NCBI GenBank assembly: GCA_020692215.1
Contig: JAIMKW010000005.1
Span: 62,001-126,000, forward strand
Source: Sandarakinorhabdus sp.
GTDB taxonomy: Bacteria > Pseudomonadota > Alphaproteobacteria > Sphingomonadales > Sphingomonadaceae
Length of the DNA: 64,000 nt
Direction of reading: 5' to 3'
Notes under the pieces: model-generated
The model's database searches: none
The model's input: the letters and a program-made list of their open reading frames with translations, nothing else
What the model was told of the DNA's origin: nothing
Program-made: the position numbers and the translations under genes
Part shown: one piece after another, positions 48,701-58,554 of the stretch
Position numbering within the stretch: position 1 is the first letter of the stretch
Layout of the letters: each line of letters starts with the position of its first letter

Positions 48701-49749
48701 GCCATCAACCTCGATAATCTGTTCGCTGTGAAATCCACCATGGGGACGACCCGGGCATAGTTCAACCTGGTCGGGCCGATCACCCCCACGACACCGATGA
48801 CCCTGCCATCGGCACCGCGATAGGGCGCGGCGATGACGCTGGAGCCCGAAAGCGCAAAGAGCCGTGTTTCCGCGCCGATGAAGATGCGCAGGGCATCGGC
48901 CTCGCGCGCCTGATCGAGAAGGCGACTGAGCTCTGCCTTCTGCTCCAGTTCCTCGAGCAGGGCGCGGGCGCGATCGAGATCGGCTGTATCCAGCAGATGC
49001 GCCTGCCCGCGGACAATGAGGACGGGGTGCGCACCGTCGGTCGACCAGCTGGCGAGCCCTTCGGCGACGAGATCGGCGGTGATCTGATCGAGTTCGGCCC
49101 GGTCGGTTGCCATTTCGGCCTGCAGGCGGGTGACAGCCTGGGCGAGCGTGAGCCCCGAGAGGCGGGCGTTGACGTAATTCTGCGCCTGTTCGAGTGCCTG
49201 GGGCGGCAGGCCTTCGGGAAGCGCCATCACACGGTTTTCGATGCTGCCGTCGGTGCCCACCAGTACGGCAAGCGCGCGGCCCGCGCCGAGCGGCACAAGG
49301 TTCAGCTGGCGCAGGACGGCTTCGGATTTGGGGCTGGCGACAACGGCGGCGCACTGGGCAAGGCCGGACAGCGCGGATGTGGTGCGAGCGAGAACGTCCT
49401 CCAGGCTGGCCCCTGAGCGTCCTGCCTCGGCCTCGATTGCGGCGACATCCTCGGGCGAGGGCATGGCGGCCTGCATCATGCCATCCACAAAGAGGCGAAG
49501 GCCCTGTTCGGTGGGGACTCGGCCAGCCGAGGTGTGCGGCGATTCGAGCAGGCCGAGTTCCTCGAGATCCTGCATCACATTGCGGATGGACGCCGGCGAG
49601 AGCTGGAGCCCGCCCATCTTGGAGAGCGTGCGCGACCCCACGGGGCTGCCGTGGACGAGATAGCTGTCGACGATATCGCGAAAGATGCCGCGCGCACGAT
49701 CCGACAGCTGGGAAACGCTGATGCCTGGCTGTTCGTGCATTGCCCACAT
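48697..49749 (-). CDS. hrcA: Heat-inducible transcription repressor HrcA
   Basis: Repressor of groE-type operons that binds the CIRCE element and senses free GroEL. The 350-residue protein has the N-terminal winged-helix part (DRARGIFRDIVDSYLVHGSPVGSRTLSKMGGLQLSPASIRNVMQDLEELGLL in order, key piece GSPVGSRTL) and the GAF-like C-terminal domain. The gene is divergent from rph and is followed by grpE. No CIRCE is seen upstream of it or of dnaK, so its targets, probably groESL, lie elsewhere. Confidence 0.96.
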   Translation of the reverse strand: MWAMHEQPGISVSQLSDRARGIFRDIVDSYLVHGSPVGSRTLSKMGGLQLSPASIRNVMQDLEELGLLESPHTSAGRVPTEQGLRLFVDGMMQAAMPSPEDVAAIEAEAGRSGASLEDVLARTTSALSGLAQCAAVVASPKSEAVLRQLNLVPLGAGRALAVLVGTDGSIENRVMALPEGLPPQALEQAQNYVNARLSGLTLAQAVTRLQAEMATDRAELDQITADLVAEGLASWSTDGAHPVLIVRGQAHLLDTADLDRARALLEELEQKAELSRLLDQAREADALRIFIGAETRLFALSGSSVIAAPYRGADGRVIGVVGVIGPTRLNYARVVPMVDFTANRLSRLMA

Positions 49750-49888
49750 GTAGGGTGGTTCCGGGCCGCTCTCAACTGCTGCTTCGAACGGCGGCTTCTT
49801 GCTTGCGGAGGTTGGCGCGCCTAAGTGCCGCCCCTAAGTTCGCCCTTGTGCTTCAGACAGCAAGCTTCCAGCCATAGAGGAAATGCCC

Positions 49889-50605
49889 ATGCGCCCTTCG
49901 GGCCGTTCGCCGGACACCATGCGCGAGATCGTGATGGTTCCCCGTTTCAATGCCCATGCCGAAGGATCGTGCCTGGTGAAGTTCGGGGACACGCATGTGC
50001 TGGTGACGGCGAGCGTGGAGGAGAAGCTGCCGCCGTGGATGCGCGGCAAGGGTGAAGGCTGGGTGACGGCTGAATATGGCATGTTGCCCCGCGCGACGCA
50101 CACGCGCGGATCACGCGAGGCGGCCAAGGGGAAGCAATCGGGCCGGACACAGGAAATCCAGCGGCTGATCGGACGATCGTTGCGGGCGGTGACCGACCTG
50201 AAGGCCCTGGGCGAGCGGCAGATCACGCTGGACTGCGATGTGCTGCAGGCGGATGGCGGAACGCGCACCGCGGCGATTTCGGGCGCCTGGGTGGCGCTGC
50301 GGCTGGCGCTGGATTCGATCCATGCGACCAGGCCGTTCGAGACCGACCCGTTGCCGGGGCAGGTGGCGGCGGTGAGTTGCGGGGTTTACGAAGGAACGCC
50401 GGTGCTGGATCTGGATTACCCCGAGGATTCAACGGCGCACACCGACGGCAATTTCGTGCTGACCTCTGCCGGGCAGCTGGTGGAAGTGCAGGCGACTGCC
50501 GAGGGCGATGTGTTCGATGAGGAGACGCTGTTGCGGTTGCTGCGGCTGGCGCGGATCGGCTGCGACCAGATTTTCGCAGCGCAGAGAGTGGCAACCGGGC
50601 GGTGA
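49889..50605 (+). CDS. rph: Ribonuclease PH
   Basis: Phosphorolytic 3'-5' exonuclease that trims tRNA 3' ends. The 238-residue protein matches the family: [14 protein letters not shown], then [55 protein letters not shown]. Two close ATGs exist; the second, at 49889, is chosen because AGAGG lies eight bases before it and only two bases before the first. The stop overlaps the GTG start of rdgB. Confidence 0.97.
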   Translation: MRPSGRSPDTMREIVMVPRFNAHAEGSCLVKFGDTHVLVTASVEEKLPPWMRGKGEGWVTAEYGMLPRATHTRGSREAAKGKQSGRTQEIQRLIGRSLRAVTDLKALGERQITLDCDVLQADGGTRTAAISGAWVALRLALDSIHATRPFETDPLPGQVAAVSCGVYEGTPVLDLDYPEDSTAHTDGNFVLTSAGQLVEVQATAEGDVFDEETLLRLLRLARIGCDQIFAAQRVATGR

Positions 50606-51225
50606 GCATGGGCCTGCGGTTGGCGGATATCGGGCCAAAGCTGGTGTTGGCGAGCCACAACCAGGGCAAGCTGCGCGAGATTGCGGAGCTGCTGGCTCCG
50701 TTCGGGATCGAGGCAGTGCCGGCATCGGCCTTCGGGTTGGCCGAGCCGGTGGAGACCGAGGACAGCTTTGCCGGGAATGCCCTGCTGAAGGCGCGCTTTG
50801 CGGCCGCGGGCTCTGGGCTGCCGGCACTGGCTGACGACAGCGGATTGTGCGTGGAGGCCCTGGGCGGTGCGCCGGGTGTGTACACGGCCGACTGGGCCGA
50901 GACGCCCGAAGGCCGGGACTGGATGCTGGCCATGGGCAAGGTGGAGGAAAAGCTGCAGGCAATGGGGCCCGATGTTTCGCGCCGGGCGGCCTTTCATTGC
51001 ACGCTGGCGCTGGTCTGGCCGGATGGGAGAGAGGCCCTGTTCGAGGGGCAGGTGGCCGGTTCGCTGGTGTGGCCGCCGCGCGGGGACAGGGGCTTTGGCT
51101 ATGACCCGGTGTTCGTGCCCGAGGGCTATCGCGAAACATTCGGGGAGATGGACCCTGAAGCCAAGCACGCGATCAGCCACCGTGCGATGGCGTTTGCGAA
51201 GCTGAAGGCGGCGCTGGGGGCGTGA
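50602..51225 (+). CDS. rdgB: XTP/dITP diphosphatase
   Basis: Housecleaning pyrophosphatase that removes inosine and xanthosine triphosphates before they enter nucleic acids. The 207-residue protein has the SHNxxK motif ([12 protein letters not shown]), [20 protein letters not shown] and the C-terminal [25 protein letters not shown]. The GTG at 50602 overlaps the rph stop; an ATG two codons later is an alternative. hemW overlaps its end, making a tight rph-rdgB-hemW operon as in many alphaproteobacteria. Confidence 0.96.
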   Translation: MSMGLRLADIGPKLVLASHNQGKLREIAELLAPFGIEAVPASAFGLAEPVETEDSFAGNALLKARFAAAGSGLPALADDSGLCVEALGGAPGVYTADWAETPEGRDWMLAMGKVEEKLQAMGPDVSRRAAFHCTLALVWPDGREALFEGQVAGSLVWPPRGDRGFGYDPVFVPEGYRETFGEMDPEAKHAISHRAMAFAKLKAALGA

Positions 51226-52457
51226 GCGAGCCGCTGGCCCTTTATGTGCATTGGCCGTTCTGCGTTACCAAATGCCCTTATTGTGATTTCAACAGCCATG
51301 TGCGCGAAGGCGTGGACCAGGCGCGCTGGCTGGCGGCGCTGCTGGCCGATTTGCGGCATGAAGCGGTGCTGACACCGGGACGGCGGCTGGTTTCGATTTT
51401 CTTCGGGGGCGGCACGCCGAGCCTGATGCCGCCGGCGACGGTGGCGGCGATCATCGGGGAAGCGCAGCGGCTGTGGCCGGTGCCGGACGGAATCGAGATC
51501 ACGCTGGAGGCCAATCCTTCTTCGGTGGAAGCGGCGCGCTTTGCCGATTTTGCAGCAGCCGGGGTGAACCGGGTTTCGCTGGGGTTGCAGGCGCTGGACG
51601 ATGCAGCACTGAAGCTGCTGGGGCGGCCGCATGACCTGGCGCAGGGGCTTGCGGCGCTGGAGGTGGCGCAGCGGCATTTCGGGCGCGTCAGCTTCGACCT
51701 GATCCACACGCGGCCGGGGCAGACGGTGGCGGGCTGGGAAGCGGAACTGGCGCGCGCGTTGCGCTTTGGAACAGGGCATCTTTCGGCCTATCAGCTGACG
51801 ATCGAGCCGGGGACGCGCTTTCATACGCTGGCCGCCAGGGGGCTGTTGAGCCTGCCGGGTGAAGAGGAAGCGACCGAAATGTTCGAGATGACGGGGGCGA
51901 TGTGCGCGGCAGCCGGCTTGCCGCTCTATGAGATTTCGAACCATGCGCGCCCCGGCGAAGCGAGCCGGCACAACCGGGTTTACTGGACCTATGGCGACTA
52001 TATCGGCATCGGGCCGGGCGCGCATGGACGGCGCAACCGGACGGCAACCTTGCGGCTGCGGCGGCCGGAAACATGGCTGGAGGCTGTGGAGGCGCGCGGC
52101 CATGGACTGGAGGCCGAGGAAGCGATCGACCCGGCGACGGCGGCCGAGGAAGCGTTGCTGATGGGGCTGCGGCTGGCAGACGGGATCGACCCGGCGCATT
52201 TCGCGCGGCGGACCGGCGTTGCGCTGGACGCGGCGGTGGATGGTGGGGCGCGCAGCCGGCTGGAGGCGATGGGCCTTCTGCTGCCGGCGGACAGTGTTGC
52301 CGGGCGGCTGGTGGCGACGGCTGCGGGCCGATCGCTGACAAATCGGCTGATCCTGGAGCTTTCTGCATCGTCTGGTGCGGGCTTGAATGGCGGCGACGGC
52401 GGGCCATCTTCTGCAGCTGATGTTCGCCCAACAATCGGAACTGGAGTAACGGGATGA
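51222..52457 (+). CDS. hemW: Heme chaperone HemW (radical SAM)
   Basis: Radical-SAM family protein that carries heme to respiratory enzymes; it resembles coproporphyrinogen dehydrogenase HemN but is not one. The 411-residue protein has the cluster motif CVTKCPYC (C14, C18, C21), [10 protein letters not shown] and the HemN-like C-terminal domain. It lacks the extra cysteine between CxxxC and the phenylalanine seen in true HemN (sequence PYCDF). GTG start overlaps the rdgB stop. Confidence 0.93.
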   Translation: MSEPLALYVHWPFCVTKCPYCDFNSHVREGVDQARWLAALLADLRHEAVLTPGRRLVSIFFGGGTPSLMPPATVAAIIGEAQRLWPVPDGIEITLEANPSSVEAARFADFAAAGVNRVSLGLQALDDAALKLLGRPHDLAQGLAALEVAQRHFGRVSFDLIHTRPGQTVAGWEAELARALRFGTGHLSAYQLTIEPGTRFHTLAARGLLSLPGEEEATEMFEMTGAMCAAAGLPLYEISNHARPGEASRHNRVYWTYGDYIGIGPGAHGRRNRTATLRLRRPETWLEAVEARGHGLEAEEAIDPATAAEEALLMGLRLADGIDPAHFARRTGVALDAAVDGGARSRLEAMGLLLPADSVAGRLVATAAGRSLTNRLILELSASSGAGLNGGDGGPSSAADVRPTIGTGVTG

Positions 52458-52762
52458 TCGGCAAGCTTGTGACAGCAATGGCGGGGCGCACTGTGGCGCG
52501 CACCATCGGCGGGGCCTCGGCCGGGCCTGCAGGCGCCATCATCGGCGCGGCCTTGCCGATCGTGTTGCCGCGCATGGCGCGTGCGCTGGGCCCGATGGGA
52601 ATGGTGGTGGCCGCTGTTGGCGGCGTGCTGTTCACCCGCTGGATGGACAGGCGCAATGCGCGGAACGACGCGCTTGAGGCCATGCCGCCGCGCGCGCCGG
52701 AGGCGATGCTGGGTGGGCCCGCAAGGCCGCGCGCGCTGGAAGGCGAATTGAAGAAGCGCTGA
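52454..52762 (+). CDS. Small membrane-associated protein of unknown function
   Basis: A 102-residue protein coupled to hemW (four-base overlap). It has two glycine/alanine-rich hydrophobic stretches (GGASAGPAGAIIGAALPIVLP and ALGPMGMVVAAVGGVLFTRW) and a charged C-terminus. No family is recognised. The coupling suggests that it is real; the function is unknown. Confidence 0.6.
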   Translation: MIGKLVTAMAGRTVARTIGGASAGPAGAIIGAALPIVLPRMARALGPMGMVVAAVGGVLFTRWMDRRNARNDALEAMPPRAPEAMLGGPARPRALEGELKKR

Positions 52763-52777
52763 GGCTTGCAGCCTCTG

Positions 52778-53791
52778 TCAAAGAGGCGAGACTTCCACCA
52801 GCAGCTTGCCGAAATTGCCACCGGAATAGAGCAGCTTCACGGTTTCGCGCGCATGTTCGAGGCCGGGGCGGATATCCTGCCTTGTTTTTACCTTGCCTTC
52901 CAGCATCCATTGGGCGAGCTGGCCGAAGGCTTCGGGGAAGCGGGCGGCAAAATCGGTGACGATGAAACCGCGGATGGTGAGGCGGCGCATCAGGATCAGG
53001 GTCCAGCGGCCGGGTTCTTCATGGTCGTCGATGGCATTGTAGCCTGAGATCATGCCGCACAGAGGCATGCGGCCGAACAGCTTCATGCGGCTGACGACAG
53101 CCGACATGATGGGGCCGCCGACCTGTTCGAAATTGATGTCGACGCCTTCAGGTGCGAGGCGATCGAGTGCGGCGCCGACATCTTCGGCCTTGTAGTCGAT
53201 CGCGTGATCGAAGCCGAGCTCCTGGGTGATGTAGCGGCATTTTTCCGGACCGCCGGCGATGCCGATGACCTTGCAGCCCTTGAGCTTGCCGATTTGCCCG
53301 ACGATCTGGCCCACGCCACCGGCGGCCGCGCCCACCACCAGCGTTTCACCGGGCTTGGGCTGGCCGATATCGAGCAGGCCGAAATAGGCGGTTGGCCCGA
53401 CGACACCGAAGGTGCCGAACGCCTGCGGGATACTGATGCCGGGGATTTCCGGGAAGGGGGACATGCCTTCGCCCGTGGAGACCATGTGGGTTGCCCATTC
53501 GCCGAGCCCGGCTGCGAGCGCTCCTTCGGGAAAGGCCGGATTGCGGCTGGCGACCACACGACCCACGACTCCGCCGCGCATGGGATCGTTGATGCCGACG
53601 GGGGGCATGTACTGCTCCATATCGGACATCCAGATGCGGTTGGTGGGATCGAGCGACAGATAGCCGACCTTGAGCAGGAACTCGCCGTCCTGCAGTTCGG
53701 GAAGGGCTTCTTCCTGATAGAGGAGATCCGAATCGGCGATGTCGCCGACCGGGCGTTTCGCAAGGCGCCACACATGCCGCATCTCAGCCAT
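52778..53791 (-). CDS. Zinc-independent MDR oxidoreductase (CurA/2-alkenal reductase type)
   Basis: A 337-residue NADPH-dependent enzyme of the medium-chain dehydrogenase/reductase superfamily without zinc ligands, of the group that reduces the double bond of enones and alkenals (leukotriene B4 dehydrogenase, CurA). NADPH site: VVGAAAGGVGQIVGQ near residue 150. The end FGKLLVEVSPL is typical. It may detoxify reactive carbonyls. It is convergent with the small protein gene after hemW and has 81 bp to the hydrolase gene on the same strand. Confidence 0.88.
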   Translation of the reverse strand: MAEMRHVWRLAKRPVGDIADSDLLYQEEALPELQDGEFLLKVGYLSLDPTNRIWMSDMEQYMPPVGINDPMRGGVVGRVVASRNPAFPEGALAAGLGEWATHMVSTGEGMSPFPEIPGISIPQAFGTFGVVGPTAYFGLLDIGQPKPGETLVVGAAAGGVGQIVGQIGKLKGCKVIGIAGGPEKCRYITQELGFDHAIDYKAEDVGAALDRLAPEGVDINFEQVGGPIMSAVVSRMKLFGRMPLCGMISGYNAIDDHEEPGRWTLILMRRLTIRGFIVTDFAARFPEAFGQLAQWMLEGKVKTRQDIRPGLEHARETVKLLYSGGNFGKLLVEVSPL

Positions 53792-53872
53792 CGATCATCT
53801 CCCTTGCTGGCTTTGTCCTGCCGTTGAAACAGCAGATGCGCGACTGGGCCTGCGGTGTCCAGCTACCGACTT

Positions 53873-54751
53873 TCACACCTGCCCGCCGCCTTCGCCGAAG
53901 GGGGCAAGAAAGGCGTCGATGGCTTCGAGCGCTGCCGGCTCTTCAAGCGTGGGGGCGTGGCCCACCTTTGGGACGGTCACGGCCACAACATCGGGAATCC
54001 GGGCCTGCATCCGGGCCTGGGTTTCAGCCGACAGGATATCCGAGCGTTCGCCGCGCAGGCTGAGCACGGGCCGGCCCTTGAAGCCATCCAGTGCCAGCCA
54101 GAGATCGAGGCTGCTGTCGTTGTGGGGGAGATCGAAGGGGGCTGCGATTTCGGGATCATAATCCCAGGCGATCCTGCCTTCGCGTGAGACACGGCAAAGG
54201 CGCTTGGCGTGGGTCAGCCATTTTTCCAGTGGCCAGCCGGGGTAGATATCGGCCTGGCGGCGGCCGATGTCGCGCGCGGCGTGGAGCCATGTGGGCCAGT
54301 TGCCGCCGCGGCCGACTTGGCTGCGGACGCGCTGCAGGCCTGTTTCTTCCATGGTGGGGCCGAGATCGTTGAGCACAAGTCCGGCGATGCTCTCGCGGTG
54401 GGTCATATCGAGCAGCAGGCCCATCAGGCCGCCAAGCGATGTGCCGATGATGATGAAGCGCTGGAGCCCGGCCTCTTCGACGAGGCGGCCGAGATCCTGC
54501 AGATAGGTGAGGGGGACATAGGTGAGCGGATCCTTGGCATAGCCCGAGTCGCCACGGCCGCGGAAGCTGGGCGTGACGACGCGGAAGCGCGGGGCGAGAT
54601 GGCTTGCGAGCGATTCGAAATCGCGCGCGTTGCGGGTGAGACCGGGCAGGCACAGGATGGCCGGAAGTGCCGGATCGCCCGGATACTCCCTGTAGTGGAG
54701 ACGGACATTGTCGCTGGTCCACAGGTAGCGATCCTGAAATGGGGAGCTCAT
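53873..54751 (-). CDS. Alpha/beta-hydrolase
   Basis: A 292-residue serine hydrolase of the alpha/beta fold. The nucleophile elbow is GTSLGG (near residue 97-102), the oxyanion region LPGLTRNARDF, and the catalytic histidine is in VGHAPTLEEP near 271. Substrate is unknown; close family members cleave esters, lactones or C-C bonds. The ATG at 54751 gives a typical N-terminus (MSSPFQDRYLWTSDNVRLHYREYPG). It is divergent from a TetR gene, which may regulate it. Confidence 0.85.
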   Translation of the reverse strand: MSSPFQDRYLWTSDNVRLHYREYPGDPALPAILCLPGLTRNARDFESLASHLAPRFRVVTPSFRGRGDSGYAKDPLTYVPLTYLQDLGRLVEEAGLQRFIIIGTSLGGLMGLLLDMTHRESIAGLVLNDLGPTMEETGLQRVRSQVGRGGNWPTWLHAARDIGRRQADIYPGWPLEKWLTHAKRLCRVSREGRIAWDYDPEIAAPFDLPHNDSSLDLWLALDGFKGRPVLSLRGERSDILSAETQARMQARIPDVVAVTVPKVGHAPTLEEPAALEAIDAFLAPFGEGGGQV

Positions 54752-54881
54752 GCGGGCCGGAATCCGGTTGCGATGATGGCCCTGTTGCAGGGGTGGGACC
54801 GTTGGCATCTTTTGACTGTCACTCAGTTTTGCCTCATAAGACCATCGGGGATAGTGGGTGCTGAGAGAGGAATAGGGTCTG
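54752..54881. promoter_or_regulatory. Divergent promoter region, hydrolase/TetR
   Basis: A -35-like TTGACT (54812-54817) and a -10-like CATAAG (54835-54840), spacing 17 bp, could serve the TetR gene. An imperfect inverted repeat ACTG-TCACT-CAGT (54815-54827) overlaps the -35 and could be the regulator's own operator. All of this is from eye alone. Confidence 0.4.
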
Positions 54882-55655
54882 GTGGCCACAAAGGCGAGCG
54901 CTGCGCATTCGGATGACGGCAAGATGGTTTCGGCGACGGCTGGCGGGGCTGGTCGCGCTGCTGTGCGTGCGCCTGCAAGGCAGGCAGCCAAGCCCGCAGC
55001 CAAGATCGAGGCCGACTGCAAGGCGCGGCGCTATGACCCGGCCGAAACCCGGACCCGGGTTCTGGAAGCGGCCTATCATCTGTTCGGGACGCGCGGCTAT
55101 GCCAGCACCGGCACCGCCGATATCGCGCGCGAGGCGGATGTTTCGGAAGGCTCCATCTTCTATCATTTCGGATCCAAGCATGCATTGCTGGTGGAACTGG
55201 GCAAGCTGCACGGCCAGCGGATGGTGGATGCCATGCAGGCTGACGACCCGCTGGACGCGCTGACGTTCGACATCACGCTGAACCGCTGCTTCGATTTTTG
55301 CGACGTGAACAATGTGTGGGAGCAGGCGGTAGGCGGCGCAGAGTGCCCCGCATCGGTTCATGGTTCTGCGCACAAGGCGCTGAAGAAGAACCCCGACGCC
55401 GAGCCTTTCTTTCATGCTACGCGCGAGATCGTGGTGGGATGGACCAAGGCGCATATGGATGCCGTTGCTGCGCGCCATGGCCCCACCCCTGTCGACACCG
55501 GGATTGCCGCTTCGCTGATCTTTTCGCTGGTTGGGGATGCCCTGCAGCAGTATTTCGAGCCGGGCGTTACCGAGGAGGAGCGCGCACGCATCCGGGCGGA
55601 GTGCATCCGTTTCTGCGATGCTGCAGCCGGGCATCCGGCTGCAAAGCGCGGCTGA
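54882..55655 (+). CDS. TetR/AcrR-family transcriptional regulator
   Basis: A 257-residue repressor-type protein. Residues 1-52 are an unusual basic, alanine-rich extension. The DNA-binding domain spans about 55-102, with RTRVLEAAYHLFGTRGYASTGTADIAREADVSEGSIFYHFGSK in order, key helix VSEGSIFYHFGSK. The ligand domain is not recognisable but has four cysteines. The start is GTG at 54882; internal starts would drop the extension, so the N-terminus is uncertain. It is divergent from the alpha/beta-hydrolase. Confidence 0.85.
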   Translation: MATKASAAHSDDGKMVSATAGGAGRAAVRAPARQAAKPAAKIEADCKARRYDPAETRTRVLEAAYHLFGTRGYASTGTADIAREADVSEGSIFYHFGSKHALLVELGKLHGQRMVDAMQADDPLDALTFDITLNRCFDFCDVNNVWEQAVGGAECPASVHGSAHKALKKNPDAEPFFHATREIVVGWTKAHMDAVAARHGPTPVDTGIAASLIFSLVGDALQQYFEPGVTEEERARIRAECIRFCDAAAGHPAAKRG

Positions 55656-55728
55656 TCCTGTAGGGGCTGCGGCTTCTGGTTGAGGGCCTGAGGGTTGCAA
55701 TCATCGAGCCGGTGGCCATGGTGGCCCG

Positions 55729-57114
55729 GTGAGCCTTTCCAAAGACCAGTTCCGCCCCTGCCGCGCCATTCTGGCGCTTGGTGATGATTTTTACGACGCT
55801 GTCGAAGCGGCCCCTTTCCCCAAGCATGTCCTGCGCTATCGCAACCAGCGCGCTGCAGCTGAAATCGGCCTGGCGGGGCTTTCGGATGCGCAGTGGCTTG
55901 CGCATTTCGGCCGGTTCGAGCCGTTGCCCGGCAGCCTGGAGGTGCCGTTGGCGATGCGCTATCACGGCCACCAGTTCCGCACCTACAATCCTGAACTGGG
56001 GGATGGCCGCGGGTTCCTGTTTGCGCAGATGGCGGAGACCGACGGGCGGTTGATGGACCTTGGCACCAAAGGCTCGGGCCGGACGCCCTGGTCGCGCTTT
56101 GGTGACGGAAGGCTGACGCTGAAGGGCGGGATGCGCGAGATTCTGGCGACCGAGATGCTGGAAGCGCTGGGGGTGACGACATCGCGGACGCTTTCCATCA
56201 TCGAGACGGGCGAAGCCCTGGAGCGCGGGGACGAGCCTTCGCCGACGCGCTCTGCCGTGATGGTGCGGCTTTCGCATAGCCATATCCGCTATGGCACGTT
56301 CCAGCGGCTGGCAGCCCTTGAGCAGCCTGGCAACATCATGCGGCTGGTGGATTATGTGCTGGCCTCCCTTGCGGGGCTGGGCGGCGGGGACGACCCGGTT
56401 GCCACGCTGATGGCCTATGCCGTCGCCGGGGCGGCGCGGATGGTGGCGCAGTGGCATGTTGCCGGCTTTGTGCATGGCGTGCTGAACACCGACAACATGA
56501 ACATCACGGGCGAAAGCTTCGATTACGGGCCATGGCGCTTCCTGCCGGGCTGGGATGCCGGGTTTACGGCGGCCTATTTCGACCATTTCGGTCTCTATGC
56601 CTTTGGGCGGCAGGCGGAAGCCGTGCAGTGGAACCTGTTTCAGCTGGCGCAGGCATTGCGGACGGTTGCACCGGCCGAGAGCCTGGTGCCGGCCTTGCGG
56701 GGCTGGCCGGACCTGGTTGCTGGCGAAATGCAGCGCCAGGCCTTGTGGCGGCTGGGGCTGGAGACGCCCGATCCGGCTTCGGGCGGGGCGCTGGTGCGGG
56801 CGTTCGAGAGGGGGCTTGCCGAAAGCGGGGTTCAGCCGGATGCGGCCTGGTTTGCCTTTCGCGGCGGGCGGGTGCCCGATGCGGTGCATCCGGCCTTTGC
56901 TTCATTCGTCGAGCAACTGGCGGGCTTCCGGCCGGTGGAGGGGGCGCTCGATCATCCCTATTGGGGCGATGCCGGGCCGTGCACCATGCTGATCGACGAG
57001 GTGGAAGCGCTGTGGGCGCCGATTGCCGGGGCTGATGACTGGGCGCCGCTGGAGGCCAAGATTGCGGCTGTGAGGCGAATGGGCGAAGCCCATCGGGGTT
57101 CAGCGCCGCTCTAG
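55729..57114 (+). CDS. selO: SelO/YdiU protein adenylyltransferase (pseudokinase fold)
   Basis: Transfers AMP to protein hydroxyl groups, part of a redox stress response. The 461-residue protein has the SelO motifs: LGTKGSGRTPWSR (K114), LGVTTSRTLSIIETGE, HGVLNTDNMNITGESFDYGPW (N256, D265). It lacks the C-terminal cysteine/selenocysteine found in many homologues, ending GEAHRGSAPL, so it may not form the regulatory disulfide. The start is GTG at 55729. Its last 15 bases overlap the convergent amiC-type gene tail to tail. Confidence 0.92.
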   Translation: MSLSKDQFRPCRAILALGDDFYDAVEAAPFPKHVLRYRNQRAAAEIGLAGLSDAQWLAHFGRFEPLPGSLEVPLAMRYHGHQFRTYNPELGDGRGFLFAQMAETDGRLMDLGTKGSGRTPWSRFGDGRLTLKGGMREILATEMLEALGVTTSRTLSIIETGEALERGDEPSPTRSAVMVRLSHSHIRYGTFQRLAALEQPGNIMRLVDYVLASLAGLGGGDDPVATLMAYAVAGAARMVAQWHVAGFVHGVLNTDNMNITGESFDYGPWRFLPGWDAGFTAAYFDHFGLYAFGRQAEAVQWNLFQLAQALRTVAPAESLVPALRGWPDLVAGEMQRQALWRLGLETPDPASGGALVRAFERGLAESGVQPDAAWFAFRGGRVPDAVHPAFASFVEQLAGFRPVEGALDHPYWGDAGPCTMLIDEVEALWAPIAGADDWAPLEAKIAAVRRMGEAHRGSAPL

Positions 57115-58500
57115 ATAATCCACCACCGCATTTCCGAGCCCGTTGGCTATGGCCTGCTGGCCCTTTCGGGAAAAGAGAACCTCGCTGTCCTCTGCGTTGG
57201 AGAGGAATCCGGTTTCCAGAAGCACGGCCGGGATGCCGAGATTGCGCAAGACCTGGAAGCCGGCGAAGCGGTGGAACTGGGAGCGGAACAGAACGCCCTC
57301 AGGCTCCATGCCGCGCTGCAGGGCCTGGGCAAAATCGGCGCTGGCATTCATGCTGTCGCGCAGGCCCAGATCGATGAGAATGTTGGCGACTTCGCGGTTT
57401 TCCCGGCTGAGATCGACGCCGGCGATGATGTCGGCGCGGTTTTCCTTGGCGGCGACGCGGGCGGCCTCGCGGTCGGAGGCGACATCGGACAGCGTATAGA
57501 CGGATGCGCCGCGGGCCAGCGGGTTGGGTGCGCTGTCGGCGTGGATGGAAATGAACAGGTCTGCGCCCCACTGGCGGGCAAGGCGGACCCGGCCGCCAAG
57601 GGTGATGAAGCGATCGTCTTCGCGGGTGAGCCGGACTTCAACGGGGACGCCGCGGGCGCGGGCGCGGCGTTCGATGGCTTGCCTTGCCGCCCGCGCGATG
57701 GCGAGTGTGACGTCCTTCTCGTGGCCGCCGTTGGTGGACGGCGCGCCGGGGTCTTTCCCGCCGTGGCCGGCATCGATCACCACGACAGCGCGGGCCCGGC
57801 GGATGGGACGGGCCGTTGCGACCGGGGTTTCGCGCGGTGCCCTCGCTGTTGGTTCTGCGGCGGGCTGGGCCGGCTGGGCCGCCGTCGGGGCTCTGGTGTC
57901 CAGCGGCTGCTGTGGGGAAACGGCGACCGGCGCCCCCGGGGGTGGAGCCGAGAGGCTGCGCTCCGCTTCGGCGAGCGCCTGTTCGACGGCATCGAGGCGG
58001 GCGCTGCTGTCGGCCCTGAGGTCTGCCGGGGGGCGTGGACCGGGGGGAACTGCGCGAGGCGCTTCCTGGGTGAAGCCGGCAACGGCGCTGCGGCCGCGCC
58101 GCACCTGGCGGGCGAATTCGGCTCCATCGATGGCGCGGAAGCGCAGTTCGAGCACCTGGTTGCGATCCTGCGACGCGCTGACAAGCTGCATCGGCCTTGC
58201 CAGATCGACCACGATGCGAACGGTTTTCGGATCGAATTGAGAGACTCGGGCCCCAATGGCGTCGCCAGTGGCAGGAAGATCTCGCCGGATGCTGGAGGCA
58301 TCGTCGAGATCGATCGCCCAGCGCATCGGATCTGCCAGCGCGAAGGCGCGCGGCGGGGTGGCGAGCGGTTCGGAGAGCGCGAGACGCACGGTGATGCCCC
58401 CGGCCACGGGGACGAGGCGGAGGGTCCCGGCGACCGCTGTCGCCTGGGCGACGGTTGGCGACAACAGGAAAAGGAGAAGGGCTAGCCAGCGCAAGGCCAT
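57100..58500 (-). CDS. amiC: N-acetylmuramoyl-L-alanine amidase (AmiC type)
   Basis: Periplasmic zinc enzyme that cuts peptide stems from peptidoglycan during cell separation. The 466-residue protein has a signal peptide (MALRWLALLLFLLSPTVAQA), an AMIN domain (about 26-125), a proline/alanine-rich linker (145-235) and an Amidase_3 domain with zinc ligands H246 (DAGHGG), E261 (HEKDV), H320 (SIHADSAP) and the late glutamate in LLETGFLSN. The ATG at 58500 is preferred because AGAGG lies six bases upstream; an ATG at 58548 would add 16 residues before the signal peptide. It is 54 bases after flhB. Confidence 0.93.
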   Translation of the reverse strand: MALRWLALLLFLLSPTVAQATAVAGTLRLVPVAGGITVRLALSEPLATPPRAFALADPMRWAIDLDDASSIRRDLPATGDAIGARVSQFDPKTVRIVVDLARPMQLVSASQDRNQVLELRFRAIDGAEFARQVRRGRSAVAGFTQEAPRAVPPGPRPPADLRADSSARLDAVEQALAEAERSLSAPPPGAPVAVSPQQPLDTRAPTAAQPAQPAAEPTARAPRETPVATARPIRRARAVVVIDAGHGGKDPGAPSTNGGHEKDVTLAIARAARQAIERRARARGVPVEVRLTREDDRFITLGGRVRLARQWGADLFISIHADSAPNPLARGASVYTLSDVASDREAARVAAKENRADIIAGVDLSRENREVANILIDLGLRDSMNASADFAQALQRGMEPEGVLFRSQFHRFAGFQVLRNLGIPAVLLETGFLSNAEDSEVLFSRKGQQAIANGLGNAVVDYLERR

Positions 58501-58554
58501 GGCGCCTCTTGCCAAGAAGGGAGCCTGTTGGGAAGCGGGTTGCGCCATGCCGTG

